From Zygnema cylindricum (lineage: Eukaryota > Streptophyta > Zygnematophyceae > Zygnematales > Zygnemataceae), in the NCBI GenBank assembly GCA_037447655.1, contig JBBHKE010001973.1, positions 151,905 through 215,904 on the forward strand: a DNA stretch of 64,000 bases. The letters run 5' to 3'. Both the position numbers and the translations under genes were made by a program. The notes beneath the pieces were generated by a model. It worked only from the letters and a program-made list of their open reading frames with translations. It searched no databases and had not been told where the DNA came from. Shown one piece after another: positions 28,313 through 39,700 of the stretch (positions are counted from its first letter, which is position 1; every line of letters starts with the position of its first letter).

Positions 28313-31149
28313 TTATGCATTGTCCATGTCGAGAGATCCATAATCCGCGGGCTTGTCAATTTGAACAGTCTCAAAACCTCCGGAATCTGCAGCCATAGAA
28401 CACAACAAATGTAGGAGTGAGTGAGAGTAAATACAAATGCAACTTTATACATAATATCAACACTATTAGTACCTACGCTAATATTGTATGAATACAAAAG
28501 GTGTATACGGTATATACTGCTACAGTTTACACTGTATGCTACTGTTCATACTGTTTATACTGTTTATACTGTATGCATACTGTTGACATACTGTATGCCC
28601 TAATTCATGAAAGGGAAAAAAAATGCCTAGAGAAAGATAGGATCCTCAAAAGGACCCAAGAATCTCTATTGCATACAGCATTTTAATTGTAGAAATTCCT
28701 ATTACAGCTTTTAATGTACTTTTCTTGTGAATGTTAGAGAAATTCACTATTAATCAACTAACTGCAATTAGCTCCAATGAATACGCAGACTTACGAAAAA
28801 ATTATCAAACAGAACAGTACGAACAGGCAATCTGTCAATTTAACAACTAACACAAGATTGTAGGTTTCACCGAAATGAACATCATTTGTAAAAAGACAAT
28901 GAAGAAGACCAATGTAACCGTTGAACAAAACCGAGGTGGTCATCATTGTCTCATCCACATGACATTTTAGAATATAATGGAATCATGTGACTTTAGAGAC
29001 TTGTTATAATACAAAACCAAAACAACAATTAAGTGCAAAGTCATTTTTTTGCTCAAGTTATCATTTTCTGAAGTTGTAAAGTGCAGACAGCTGTTACAAT
29101 AAAAAGGCCCCCAACTCTCATGTGAGCAATGCCATGCTCATTTGTCACAAATTTTTTTCAGCACTATCAGTAACAAGGCCAGAATCTTTCTTGTGGGTCT
29201 CCAATTCGTGATTGTGCTTCCTCTCTCTCTCTCTTCCTCCCTCCCTCCCTCCCTCCCTCCCTCCCTCTCTCAAACTCTTCCCTCCCTCCCTCCCTCTCCT
29301 TCTCCTTCTCCCCCCTCTCCCTCTCCCTCTCCTTCCCTCTCCCTCGGCATAACAGGCTCCTATGTCACATGACAAAGTCAAAGTTACCCAGCCCACCAAT
29401 CTTAGAGCTTTACAAAGAACGGATGACCTACCAAGCTTGTATACCAAAGCAAGTGAACAATCGTTCTCCACCTGCTCCAACCAGCCACAGTGTAAGTGAG
29501 ATACATGCTCAAAGGGTAATGGGAAAGGAGATTGTAGATCGATTCTTTGAGTATGACATCTATGAGAATAAAAGATCAACAGCCATATGGATATAGTGGA
29601 AACTGACAGAGGCAACATAAGGAAATAAAAACACAAGTGACATATCTGTCATAAGGATCTCCTAGAAACTAATGCACCGAGACTTGAGAACCTTTGACAT
29701 AGACTAACAACTTGGAAGAGTTCGCTGGTTTGAACCTTTCACGCAACCATTGGCTTGCCATACCAGAAAATTCACACTTGTGCAAATTTTTGCCGATGTT
29801 CTTACCGTCATGTTTGCTAATACCTGATTGTCAGTAACATTCATGAAAAGGGCATACATGCTATAGTCTCCCCACAAGGATATGACAGAAATATGATTTG
29901 TGAAGGTGATTATAGTACACCGTCGATCGCTATTAGCGTCAAGAAATAACTTGAGGGTTTACTTTAGTGCTCTTAATTCTGATTTAGGTCCAAGCATCGT
30001 GAACGATTTTAATCAGCTTACCAGATTAGTGAAAGAAAAACAAAAAGTGTTATTGACGGTATTTTATGTTTAGAGCCCATAAAAAACTGGCACCACAATA
30101 GGGTTGTTAACACTAAAAGCGATTCATAATGTACTCACGGCACCAAAACACTTCATACACTAAAAAATCATAATTATCTTTTGACTTCTAACTTTACAAA
30201 GAGACATGAGCAATGAGACGACTAAATTAATGTACTAAACTTATGTGCAATAAGCCCGCGACAAGATTTATACCTATGTTGTTCTAAGTTAAAACATGAC
30301 CATTTATAGTCAGTTTGATAACAACATCGTTGTCAATCATATGGCTGCTTATGTGCTTATGCTTATGTGAAAGAAAACTGATTCCTATTTGAAGCACAAA
30401 GTAACTCGTGTCACAATCAATATTATACTTCATCCGTGGCTAGACATTAAAAAGTAAATGAGAAAAAACCTCCAGGTAAAGTGCATTAAAATGACAAGAG
30501 CATACACTTTACGGCCATACATCAAACATCTATTTCAATACAACAGTAAACTGTACACATTGCTCAGGTTCAACTTCCAATCAATAATCACCTTTTGTTC
30601 TGCAAGGGTTTTGCTCTCATCCAATAGGGTGCTTGTTGATGGAACAATGAGTCGTAACTGAATTTGATCAGCTGGTTTGTCAGTAAGGGCCTCGATTTTC
30701 TGTTTTAGGTCAGCAATGGTCTCTGATGGCTCACAGTGAACAAAATATGTCGTCATCTTCCGCTTTACTCGAACATACATTGACTGCAAAAAGGACAAAG
30801 GATTTTTCAAAACACAAGCATATCAAGCTGACAAATACATTAAGTACACTATTTTCAGGGGAGAGAGATAGATAATCGATCATTTTTTAGTCCATATCAT
30901 AAATAGAAAAAAAATATATATAATATGACTCTTGCGCAGCAAAGCCTGTGAAGTAACTGGAAAGTCAAACCAAGAATTCAGAAATACTCAATAAACTATA
31001 ATAACTTCGAATTATTATAAATGTATCTCCCAAAAGTAGACTTGATCAACGGCGTATACTTTACCCAGAGGGAAACAGAATTCATGCCGTTGTAAAGGAG
31101 AAAACTTGCTTCACAAAGGGAAAACCATAGGATTTTGCAAGTACTCACC
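28313..31149 (-). CDS. Elongin-B-like ubiquitin-fold protein, split gene
   Basis: Coding exons on the minus strand are 30780-30592, 29471-29432 and 28386-28313. They join in frame to a 100-residue protein starting MYVRVKRKMTTYFVHCEPSE, with VENDCSLALVYKL in the middle and ending SLDMDNA before TAA. Each junction has GT and AG (for example agcag|GTGGAG and CTTG|gtaggt). An upstream exon ends at 31149 with ATG|gtgagtac, so translation might begin there and add two or more residues. The sequence matches the plant ubiquitin-like family related to elongin B, which in animals pairs with elongin C in ubiquitin-ligase and transcription-elongation complexes; the plant function is less certain. Introns hold a CT-rich tract and a MITE. 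Confidence 0.82.
29221..29345. repeat. CT-rich (CTCC)n tract in an intron
   Basis: Runs of ctct and ccctccct fill this segment inside the last intron of the elongin-B-like gene. Confidence 0.9.
29916..30133. mobile_element. TA-flanked MITE, copy f, in an intron
   Basis: It starts TACACCGTCGATCGCTATTAGCGT and ends AACACTAAAAGCGATTCATAATGTA. It lies in the intron between the first and second coding exons of the elongin-B-like gene. Confidence 0.65.
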
Positions 31150-32061
31150 ATGGCTGATTTGAATAAGCAATCCACCAGGATTGCTGGGTCCACACATTTG
31201 GCACGTGCCACAAAAATCAACGACACAAATCAAATTTCTCGATTATTAATCAAAATACTGAAAATAGATAGCTAGATATTCCTATTCTCTTTCTCATACT
31301 CCTGCAAGGCAAGCAGTACACTCCAACAGGCAACCTGCACAAGCCATTGTTAAAATGTGCGGAATTAATACGAAACACTATATGTGGATATCTCGTACTT
31401 TAAGCCGTATTATATGCCTTTTGCGAGTGCAGTACGCGTTTAGTTGAGAAACGGGAACCACATCTGGCGTTTCCGTTGTTTTCGCACATTCGAATTGTTT
31501 GACAGTTGACACTTTGAGTACCGTACACTTTGTAGATTCACATGCAAAGCACTAGGCTACAAAATGTTGCATACCGAACGGGTTCTGCCACACGTACAGT
31601 TCTCAGTTTCTAACGTTGTAAGAATGTAAGTACAACATTGAACATTCAAAGGGGTTTCTTACAGGACCTTACACATGTTACGGCTCCATGTGTCTGTTAA
31701 TAATTTACACTTCACGCTTAGACTGGTTGTTTTAAGATAAACTTTATTATAGAAAGTGCGATGGAAAAACCATCAAAGTAAAAAGGGGGTAAAAAAAAAA
31801 AAAAACACATTTAAAGACTACAAGAGCCAACAATTACTAAAACAAAACAACACAAACAAATGAGGAAACCTAGAGCACTGGGCCAACTGGCAAGACTAAA
31901 CAAAATACCAAAGATGACTAAACAAAAAAGAAAAAACCCACACTACATGATGCCCCACAACCCCAACAAGCTAAATTCCACACCCCCAAAGATCGTGGAT
32001 GTGGATTGGATCTTGAGGAGGAAAGGTCTGGGAGGCCCCGCCTATCATCCGCCACCATGCT
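31150..32061. other. Upstream region of the elongin-B-like gene and intergenic DNA
   Basis: The first exon and promoter of the minus-strand gene should lie just right of 31149 but cannot be delimited. A poly-A run sits near 31790-31805. No other feature was recognised. Confidence 0.3.
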
Positions 32062-33350
32062 TCAACGGAGAAAGGACGCAGCTTGAGCTCGTTGAAGGGC
32101 AACTGATACACGCTGACGGTAAAAAGCAACGAGAAGACTTGGGGGAGGACTCCCTAGACCCCTGGATTCAAAAGCTTTCTTAGCATAGTTGCGGAGAAAA
32201 TCATTGAAAGACTTGTCCAAAGAACCAAAAATCTTTGCCGCAAATGGAACAAATTGGTTCGCTGGGTCTCGGTGAGCGTAATCCCTTTCCTTATAAGCCG
32301 GTGCGTCCCAAACCGCCACGCCTGTATGCACTGCTGCGCGAGAAGAAAGGTGGGTCCTAGTCGGATCAGTAAGGACCACATCACCCAAGGTCCGCCCAGA
32401 CCCGTGGAGGAAAACCAAATCTACTCAAGGACTTCGGAAACCACTAGATTGGGAACGAGGAGGTAAGATATGGGAAACTTCTCGCTTCACAGTGTAGCAT
32501 GCTTCGACGCCAATCGCAACAATCGCATCCCGATCCGAATCATGCGCGATTGTACGTTCACCCCCCCGCGAGCAACGAATTAAATGGATGCCGTCGGAGT
32601 CAATTGGTTCGTTACAAACACACTTGGGGCGCCCAAGAAGCGAAGGGTGAGGCAAACCTAAACGAAGGCGGGTAGCAGAGGTGAACTGGTCAGACGCCAG
32701 ACGAATTGTCGAAAAAAATGGGTGTTGCTTGTAACCCTGCACCAGCCTCTGGCCCAGAACACGAGCGTAAACGAGCACGCGGTTGAGCCGATGTTAGCGC
32801 GTTTAATAGATCATGGAATTCCGCGGCTGCCACTTGCTCAGATATGCGTTGTTGCAAATGTAAGTTATTGTCAGCAATAAAAGACGGAAAAGGTGGAACT
32901 TCGTTACGGACATCAGGCGGTAGGAGTGCACAAGCCGAGAGAAGAGCTTGATGAAAGGGAAAAAGATTGTCCTCTACCCTAGGGACGACTTGGGCTAGAA
33001 TGGGAACATCATTTGCTATAAAACGGGAAGTGATGGCGGGCGCCACCAAAGCCCAACTACCCAAATAATCCGCTCGAGCAACTCGAGCCACGGGAATCAA
33101 ACCTAAACCTCCGTTGGAAATTGGAAGGCTAGCTTGACGGCGTGCAAATGAGATCTTTGGCCGATCAAAAATTCCATGCCCAACGAGGTGATGGTGAACA
33201 ATAAAAAGTTGATCGTCGAACTCTTTTAAAGAGGACAGAAATTGAGTCGTTGGTGGTAATGTCCGTGCGAGATAGAGAGGTCGTAGAGCAAAACAACGAG
33301 TGAGGATTTTAAATGCCACTTGGGAGTTAGAGAGCTTAGGAAGGTCTACA
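32062..33350 (-). pseudogene. Non-LTR retrotransposon, C-terminal remnant with endonuclease-like end
   Basis: Three minus-strand frames (33319-32690, 32778-32425, 32418-32062) follow one another with frameshifts and read as one decayed protein. The first has the post-polymerase texture of LINE reverse transcriptases (RPLYLARTLPP; LPISNGGLGLIPVARVARA; LGSWALV). The second has a cysteine-histidine motif, CVCNEPIDSDGIHLIRC. The third (DVVLTDPTRTHLS; YKERDYAH; FVPFAAKIFGSLDKSF) resembles a restriction-like endonuclease domain found at the C-terminus of some LINEs. The polymerase core itself is missing upstream, where a MITE-derived block begins. The family is not determined. Confidence 0.6.
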
Positions 33351-34740
33351 TTTTTTTTCCCCCAAATTCTTAAACATCATAAATTATTCTGTTTTTTCTT
33401 TTATGCCATTTAGGGTTCTTTTCCAATTTTTATCATCTAAATAGAGTGGTGTACGGTCAGTGTCAGACCGTACAAAAATGTACCTTTTTAAGTGAGAAAG
33501 TATAATTAATGGGTTTTAGTAACCACGGACGCTTGAGAATGTGCGCTCTAAAAAGGGGATGCAATCGGGTTGTCAAAAATCACGTTCTCACATATTCGTC
33601 CGATAAACGCGTTTCGACTGTGTGAACGTAAGATTTGTGTACGATTTGTCAGATTTTAAACAGAACCTATATTAGTGTAAACAAGTTTGGGGCGGGTGTT
33701 TATTTTTTTTTAAATCCAAATTAGTAGTGTTGTGTATCGGTAAAAAACTTATCGCGATAACACTGATACCGATAGTTATCGGTTATCGAACGGTCAACGG
33801 TCCCGATATATTTGTACTTTCTGTACTTTCTGTCCGGAGTGCTTTCTGTCCGGTAAACTGAACGGTAAATTTACGAGAAATGTACGGTTGTTTACGGGAA
33901 ATGTACGGAATTTGACGAAAAAATACGTTGCACTTTGTAGTACTTTTTGGGCGGTTAACTGAACATAAATTTTACGGGAACGTACGAAATTGTACCCATA
34001 AACTGATTATCATGGAACAGTATAAAGACGGCGGACACAACGTACAACGGATGCAAAATAACATTATGCGCGCCGCCGGAATCGAACGGACGACATTCAA
34101 TGAGAAAATACGAGCGGACGGTCAGCGTGAGCGCCGGCATCTCGGAATGGCTTTTTTGGCGGCTTTTGCCAAAAAAGCCGATGGATTGACACGTGTCAGG
34201 TTTCCAGTGGATCCCAAAAAATAAAGGGACAAAGCCACGACGTCGGATGTGAAAGGTACATCGTTTTAACTGGAGCCTTACTAAAGCCGTACACATCTTA
34301 TGCCGGCTACTGTACTTTCGGCTTGTACAAGTGATCTGATTGGTAGGTACCTCAGGGGTTGTGAGTAGGGCGCGTTGGGGGAAAAGACGTACAGTTGAGT
34401 GTACATGCCGTACATTTATTTGTACGGCTCGTATAGTTATCGCCGATAGTTATCATTATCGGCATTATCGCCGATAAGTAGCCAATATTATCGGCTACTT
34501 ATCGGCGATAAGACCGATAGCGATATATCGTACCAATATATCGATTATCGGGTCCCCGAAAAAAGACCCATATCGGTTATCGGCAAATCCTTATCGATAC
34601 ACAACACTACAAATTAGTATAAGTAAATATCCAGTATGTATGTTTTTTTTGAAAAAATCCTAATTCTCAATTAGCGTAAATAACGGTAATTGTTCCTACA
34701 CGCTAAAGAAACCTTTAAGCGAATAACGATTCACGGTGTA
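33351..34740. mobile_element. TA-flanked MITE, copy g, left end missing and invaded by a hAT-like element
   Basis: The interior from about 33430 (gtggtgtacggtcagtgtcagacc; gacgcttgagaatgtgcgctc) matches copy c. The right end is CGAATAACGATTCACGGTGTA at 34740. The left terminus is not seen. The hAT-like element at 33725-34609 is inserted within it. Confidence 0.65.
33725..34609. mobile_element. hAT-like element, copy 5, with perfect 8-bp target duplication
   Basis: It runs from TAGTGTTGTGTATCGGT to ACCGATAGC-type inner repeats and ends ATCGATACACAACACTA. Both flanks are caaattag (33717-33724 and 34610-34617), a perfect 8-bp duplication. A 98-codon plus-strand frame (33928-34224) crosses the middle with a KKADGLTRVRF segment; I recognise no domain in it. 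Confidence 0.8.
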
Positions 34741-34761
34741 CTGTACTGTACTATACTATAG

Positions 34762-35284
34762 TACACCGTGAATCGCTATTAGCGTGTTGGACGCTAATTG
34801 AGGTACCCTTTTTTTTTCGGCAAATTCTAAAATAGAATTAAACATTCTAAATGTTTCTACACGTTATTTGAGGTAACCCATTAAATAGGATTCATGACTC
34901 CATTAAAGTGTCATTATAAATAGTATGGTGTACGGTCTGTCAGAACTGTACTTTTTTGTACTTTTTTAAGGAGAAAAGTACAGAAAAGATATTCACGCTG
35001 TCCCGTAGTCGCGCTAACATGTAATTGCGTAAATGTTTTCCGGCATTCACGGATGAAAAAAAAGTGCGACGGCGTACGATTTGAACAATTTCGTACATGC
35101 ACATATTGTAGTGTGGATATATTCTGCACCGAAATTTTTTACAAAGCAGTTTGCAAATTAGAGTGTACGAAAAATTAGAATAAAAATTATTTTCAAAAAA
35201 AACGACATTCCCAATTAGCGTAAATAACGCTAATTGTTTCAATACGCTATCTATTTCATTACGCTAATAGCGATTCACGGTGTA
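34762..35284. mobile_element. TA-flanked MITE, copy h
   Basis: The ends are TACACCGTGAATCGCTATTAGCGT and ACGCTAATAGCGATTCACGGTGTA, nearly perfect inverted repeats. It lies 21 bases from the right end of copy g. Confidence 0.85.
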
Positions 35285-36414
35285 GTACTGTAACTTTCGT
35301 ACCTTGAACCTTTGGATACGCGTCGCAATTTGCCGTTAGACTTCAGATTGTGACGCATGACAAAGTGAAATTCGGACGGTAAGGATCCTCCCAGAGCACT
35401 TAAAAGTCGTTGATTTAACGCCTTGTTGACAGATACTTCTAGTCTTTTCTCCGGTGAACGAGCCGAGTAGCACAAAAGAGGTGAGGTACATATCGAATCA
35501 TAGTTCAAATGTGCGAAAAAAATTTGGAAACATTAAAATATTAAACATACTTTATGCATATTTTATGATATAGCTAGACCATATTATACGCATATTTTAC
35601 TGTATAGCACAGATATAAAATGGTTTAACACTTTAACCCCTTTTAGAGTTACAAAATGTTTTCGCACATATGAATTGTGAATTGTGCAATGTGCATAGAA
35701 TTGTATTGCAAGTTTGTAACTTTATTGGCTCCTGTACGGAATAGTACGGAAGGAAATTCATTAACGATTTTTTACGATTTGATCAAAAGGTTCAATGCGT
35801 TTGTTACGTATAATTCGTCGCGTACGGTACGTTCGCACTAATCGCCGTGAACAACTATGACGAAAACACTAACAACAGAAAGTGCGAACAAAAAAAAAAT
35901 ACAAATACAAAAACTTTGAAAAGCGCCGCCGTAGGGCCACATGTCTTTCATTACTGCGTCCGAGTTAGGGTGCGTGTGTTTCTGCAAGCTTCTGCTGTAC
36001 TGCAGCTCCTCCTCTCCTTCTGTCTCTCCGCAGATGTTTCGCTCTGCTGCCGTTGTCATTCCTCAACGTTTGTTGTCACTTCTGTACGGCTGAACGGTCG
36101 ATAGGGACTTAACGGCTTCTAATATTGTTTGCTTAACTTTACATTGCATCACTTTTTGAACCGAGGCTTCGTTATTTTCCTCGACAGTCAATTCTCCTAA
36201 AGAACCTTCTTGCTTCTTATTCTTTTTTATTTCTGGTAGGTTTTTTGCTACTATTTGTTTCTCTGCGTATTTATCTCCGTGCATTCGTATTTCTCTTGAT
36301 ATTCTTATCTCTCTATCTCTCTCTCTTTTTGTACTTTTTTATCTTGGTTTACTCCCCCTAAAGTGATTCTGTGCAGCACTCTTTTCTTTCTCACATACGC
36401 ATATTTTTGCTCTC
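35285..36414. other. Intergenic, upstream of the nucleoporin gene
   Basis: No gene was recognised. Short frames at 35847-36104 lack coding texture. The promoter of the nucleoporin gene probably lies here but no box could be assigned. Confidence 0.35.
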
Positions 36415-36740
36415 CCCCTCGTTCTCTCTCTCGCCTTCTCTCTTCCTCGCTCTCTCTTTCTCGCTTCCTCCCTCTCCCTTCTCTCTCCTTCCCCCCTCTC
36501 TCTCCCCTCTCTCTCTCTCTTTTTCCCCTCCCCCCTTTCCCTCTCCCTCTCTCTCTCTCCCCCTCTGTCTCCCTCTCCCTCCTTCTCTCCGTCTCCTCTC
36601 CCTCCTTCTCTCCGTCTCCTCTCCCTCTCCCTCTCCTCTCTTTCTCCCCCTCCCTCTACCTCTGTCTCCCTTTCCCTCTCTTTCTCCCCCTCTCTCCCTC
36701 TCCCGCTCTCTTTCCCTCTCCTTCTTCCTGAGTTTTTCAG
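36415..36740 (+). repeat. CT-rich tract ending in a splice acceptor-like site
   Basis: About 320 bases are almost pure C/T on the plus strand and end 'cctgagtttttcag', 10 bases before the nucleoporin ATG. This looks like an extended polypyrimidine tract and acceptor, so a 5'-untranslated intron is likely. Frames through it are artefacts. Confidence 0.7.
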
Positions 36741-36750
36741 GACATTTGAA

Positions 36751-39700
36751 ATGACGGACCCCGGTGGAGAAGTGAGAGAGAGGGAACTAGAAGAGGATTT
36801 TATTCAAGCCAGTCAATCTGGAGCACTAGTGGTGAGGGCCGCAGGATATGGCGCTGGAGGTGGGGGAGGAGGGAAGGTAAGAGAAAAGCGTCATAGAGGC
36901 AGACCTGGTCCTTATACCAGGCCTGCTCCTTCCACTCGTCTTCTCACGAATGGAACATCTGGAGGGAGTGGTGGAGGAGGAGGAGGTGGAGGAGGAGGCG
37001 GCGTGGTGAGAGAATTGGCTCGTTCTGGTACTGATAATTGGCTCGGAGGATGGAAGCTACCTTTACCCCTATCCCTTAAAGGGGTGGTAGGATGGGCATG
37101 GGGAGGAAAAGCGAAGGAAGAGGAAGAACAGAAAGAGGAAGAAAATGGAGTGAGGGGGCAAGAGCTTCTAGAAGGTGAGGTTCTTGAAATTGGTCATTTT
37201 TACCCCGTGGTCATTTTTGACTCGTAGTCATGTTTATCCTGTAGTTAGGAGTGAACGCTTTGAGGAGCTTAGTGTTGGCGGATTGAGGTATAAATGGGAC
37301 ATTTTGTCCTGTACTCATTCTGTCCTGTAGTCAGAGGGGCGAATCTATTGTGGGTAAATTAGTGTTTATGGGTTGAGGTAAGGACTGATAGAAGGTGACT
37401 GATCTTTTTAAGATGGGACATTTTGTCCTGTGATAAATTTTTCCTGTAGTAGAAGGCGAATGAAAATGTTGGGAATGAGTAAATTAGTCTGGAGTTTTTC
37501 ATTGAAACCAGAACTGGTAAGAAGGACGACCTAAGATATAAGGTATTTTTACGGAAATATGCCTTTCAAGATTTATGTCCTTACCTATAGGCTCTAATCA
37601 TGGATCATCACAGCGAGAAGTGTTGTTTGTTTGTTTTTCTATGTTCGTATTGTTTGTTTATTGCTGCTTTTTGTTTTTTCTCGTTTAGTGTTCAGCTCTT
37701 TTCAGAATTTATTTTATTACTTGGAAAGTTTATGGACATCCTTGGAAACGCTTCTTGGATCTTTGGGGTGGGAGGGAAAGAGGGAGGGGGAGAGGCGGGG
37801 GGGAGGGGGGGGGGGGAGGGAGGGAGAGAGGAAGGGGAGGGGGAAGAGGGAGGGAGGGAGAGGGAGACGCAAAATGATTTTACGTTTGAGTTTCTTTGTT
37901 TTAAGATTGTTTATAGTTTCCTAGGGCAGGTCCAGCTCATGGAAATAGAGATGGTTGAGTCGGTTTTATGGAGTGAGGGATGGAGGGACGAGAGAGAGGG
38001 AGAGAGGGTTGACTTTCATTTTGACCGTTTGTAGGGTCTTCTATTTTTTCTAATGCAGGTCCTTCGCACGGAACTGGGGATAGTCGAGGCGGTTTTATCC
38101 CTCAAGTTTCTTACGAAGCAGGGGGGACCTCGGACATAAGAACAAGAGGAGGAGGGAGAGAGAAAAATGAGACATTTTTTTTGGATACGCAGGGCGATGA
38201 TGCTAAAGATCTCCAAAATGTTGATTTGTATGCGATTGCTAATGGGAAACAATCTTTGAACAGGTCAGTCTTTCAGTATATCTGTTCTCTGAGATTTTTC
38301 TTTTTTCCTTTATCTGTAAATAAAGCTCGAGGGCTTGCTAGGTTTTTTTAGGGTTTATAAGGTTTATCTACAAGGATAGATAAAGGTATAGACAGGTATT
38401 AATCTATCTATGAATCTAAAGAAATACATGCAACTTATTAGGGATATCTGTAGATAGAAGTACTGTGTTTTTTTTTTCCCCTTTACTCCTGAGTAAAATA
38501 TACCGCTCACTGCCGTTAGTGAATTATGGGCATTAACTCTTCATCAGATTTTACCACACTAGATTATGTTTTGCCACGTGGCTTATTATGGGCCACTTGA
38601 TGATTTTGGGTCAAGAAAACACTCACTTGAATTAGAGTGATTAACTCCAACAGTTTCAATAGGCAGTGTCCTGTCAATCTGCGTAAATTTGCTATATTAT
38701 TCTTGAATCATTGGGATTTTAAAATTAAGTTTGTATTTTCTCGGTTATTCTTGACTTGTTGGGATTTTATATGAAGTTCAAATTTGCTCTTCATTCTTGA
38801 CTCGTTGGATTATTACGTTTTTTCCTTGTTCTTAGTGAAGAAGTCGCCTTCCACCGTACTCGCCTCATTTGTTTTGTGCACCAAGAAAATTGGCACACAC
38901 TCTCCTAAGTGTTATCTGTCAAAACTTGTTTGTCTCCTAGGAAGCACAATCAAATCAGCAATATTATTGTGACCACATCAATGGCAGGGATTACACTTTT
39001 TATTGTTTTTAGAGTTTTTGTTGTTTTTTTCAGCCTTTAAACTCATTTGTATTCGTGCACACTTGTTGAATTAATATTTTGAAGGTATAATTTTTACCTT
39101 CCAATTGGTGGTTTCCCAATGAAGATTGGACATGTATGCACGGAGAAAAGTGGATTTAAGTGACAAAAAAACATAAGCGATACACTGTGGAGTGTACTTA
39201 AGGGAACACAGTAATGTATCAGCTTATTGACGAGTGGTGATGAGTTTTGAAAAGATGATAGTATATGTTTGTATTGGTAACTTTAATGCATGTTATGTGT
39301 ACGCCATTATATAGTTTTACAAAAGTAGTAATCACAAGTTACGGTTCATGTGAAGTTGTTGTTATTCCCCATTTTTTGCCACACATGAATTAAGGGAAAC
39401 TAACTTATTACAGGCGCCATTATTGTTGGTATCTTTGTGTTTAGGTCAGTATATTGGCCACTGTTGTTAAAGGAATACTTAATGTAAATGCAGAATTATA
39501 ATACTATTTCATAATTGTGTATATTAGCGAACCCACTGGAGACATTGTTTATTTTGTTTGTGCAGCAAACAGCTAGATGCGGTAAAGAAGTTAATCAATT
39601 CTCTGGATTCAACCAAAGGTTCTGAAGAGAATATCGTTATAAATAGTGGAGCTGGAGGTTCTGTGAAAGCCATTGGATATCACACCCCCAACAGGTTTAT

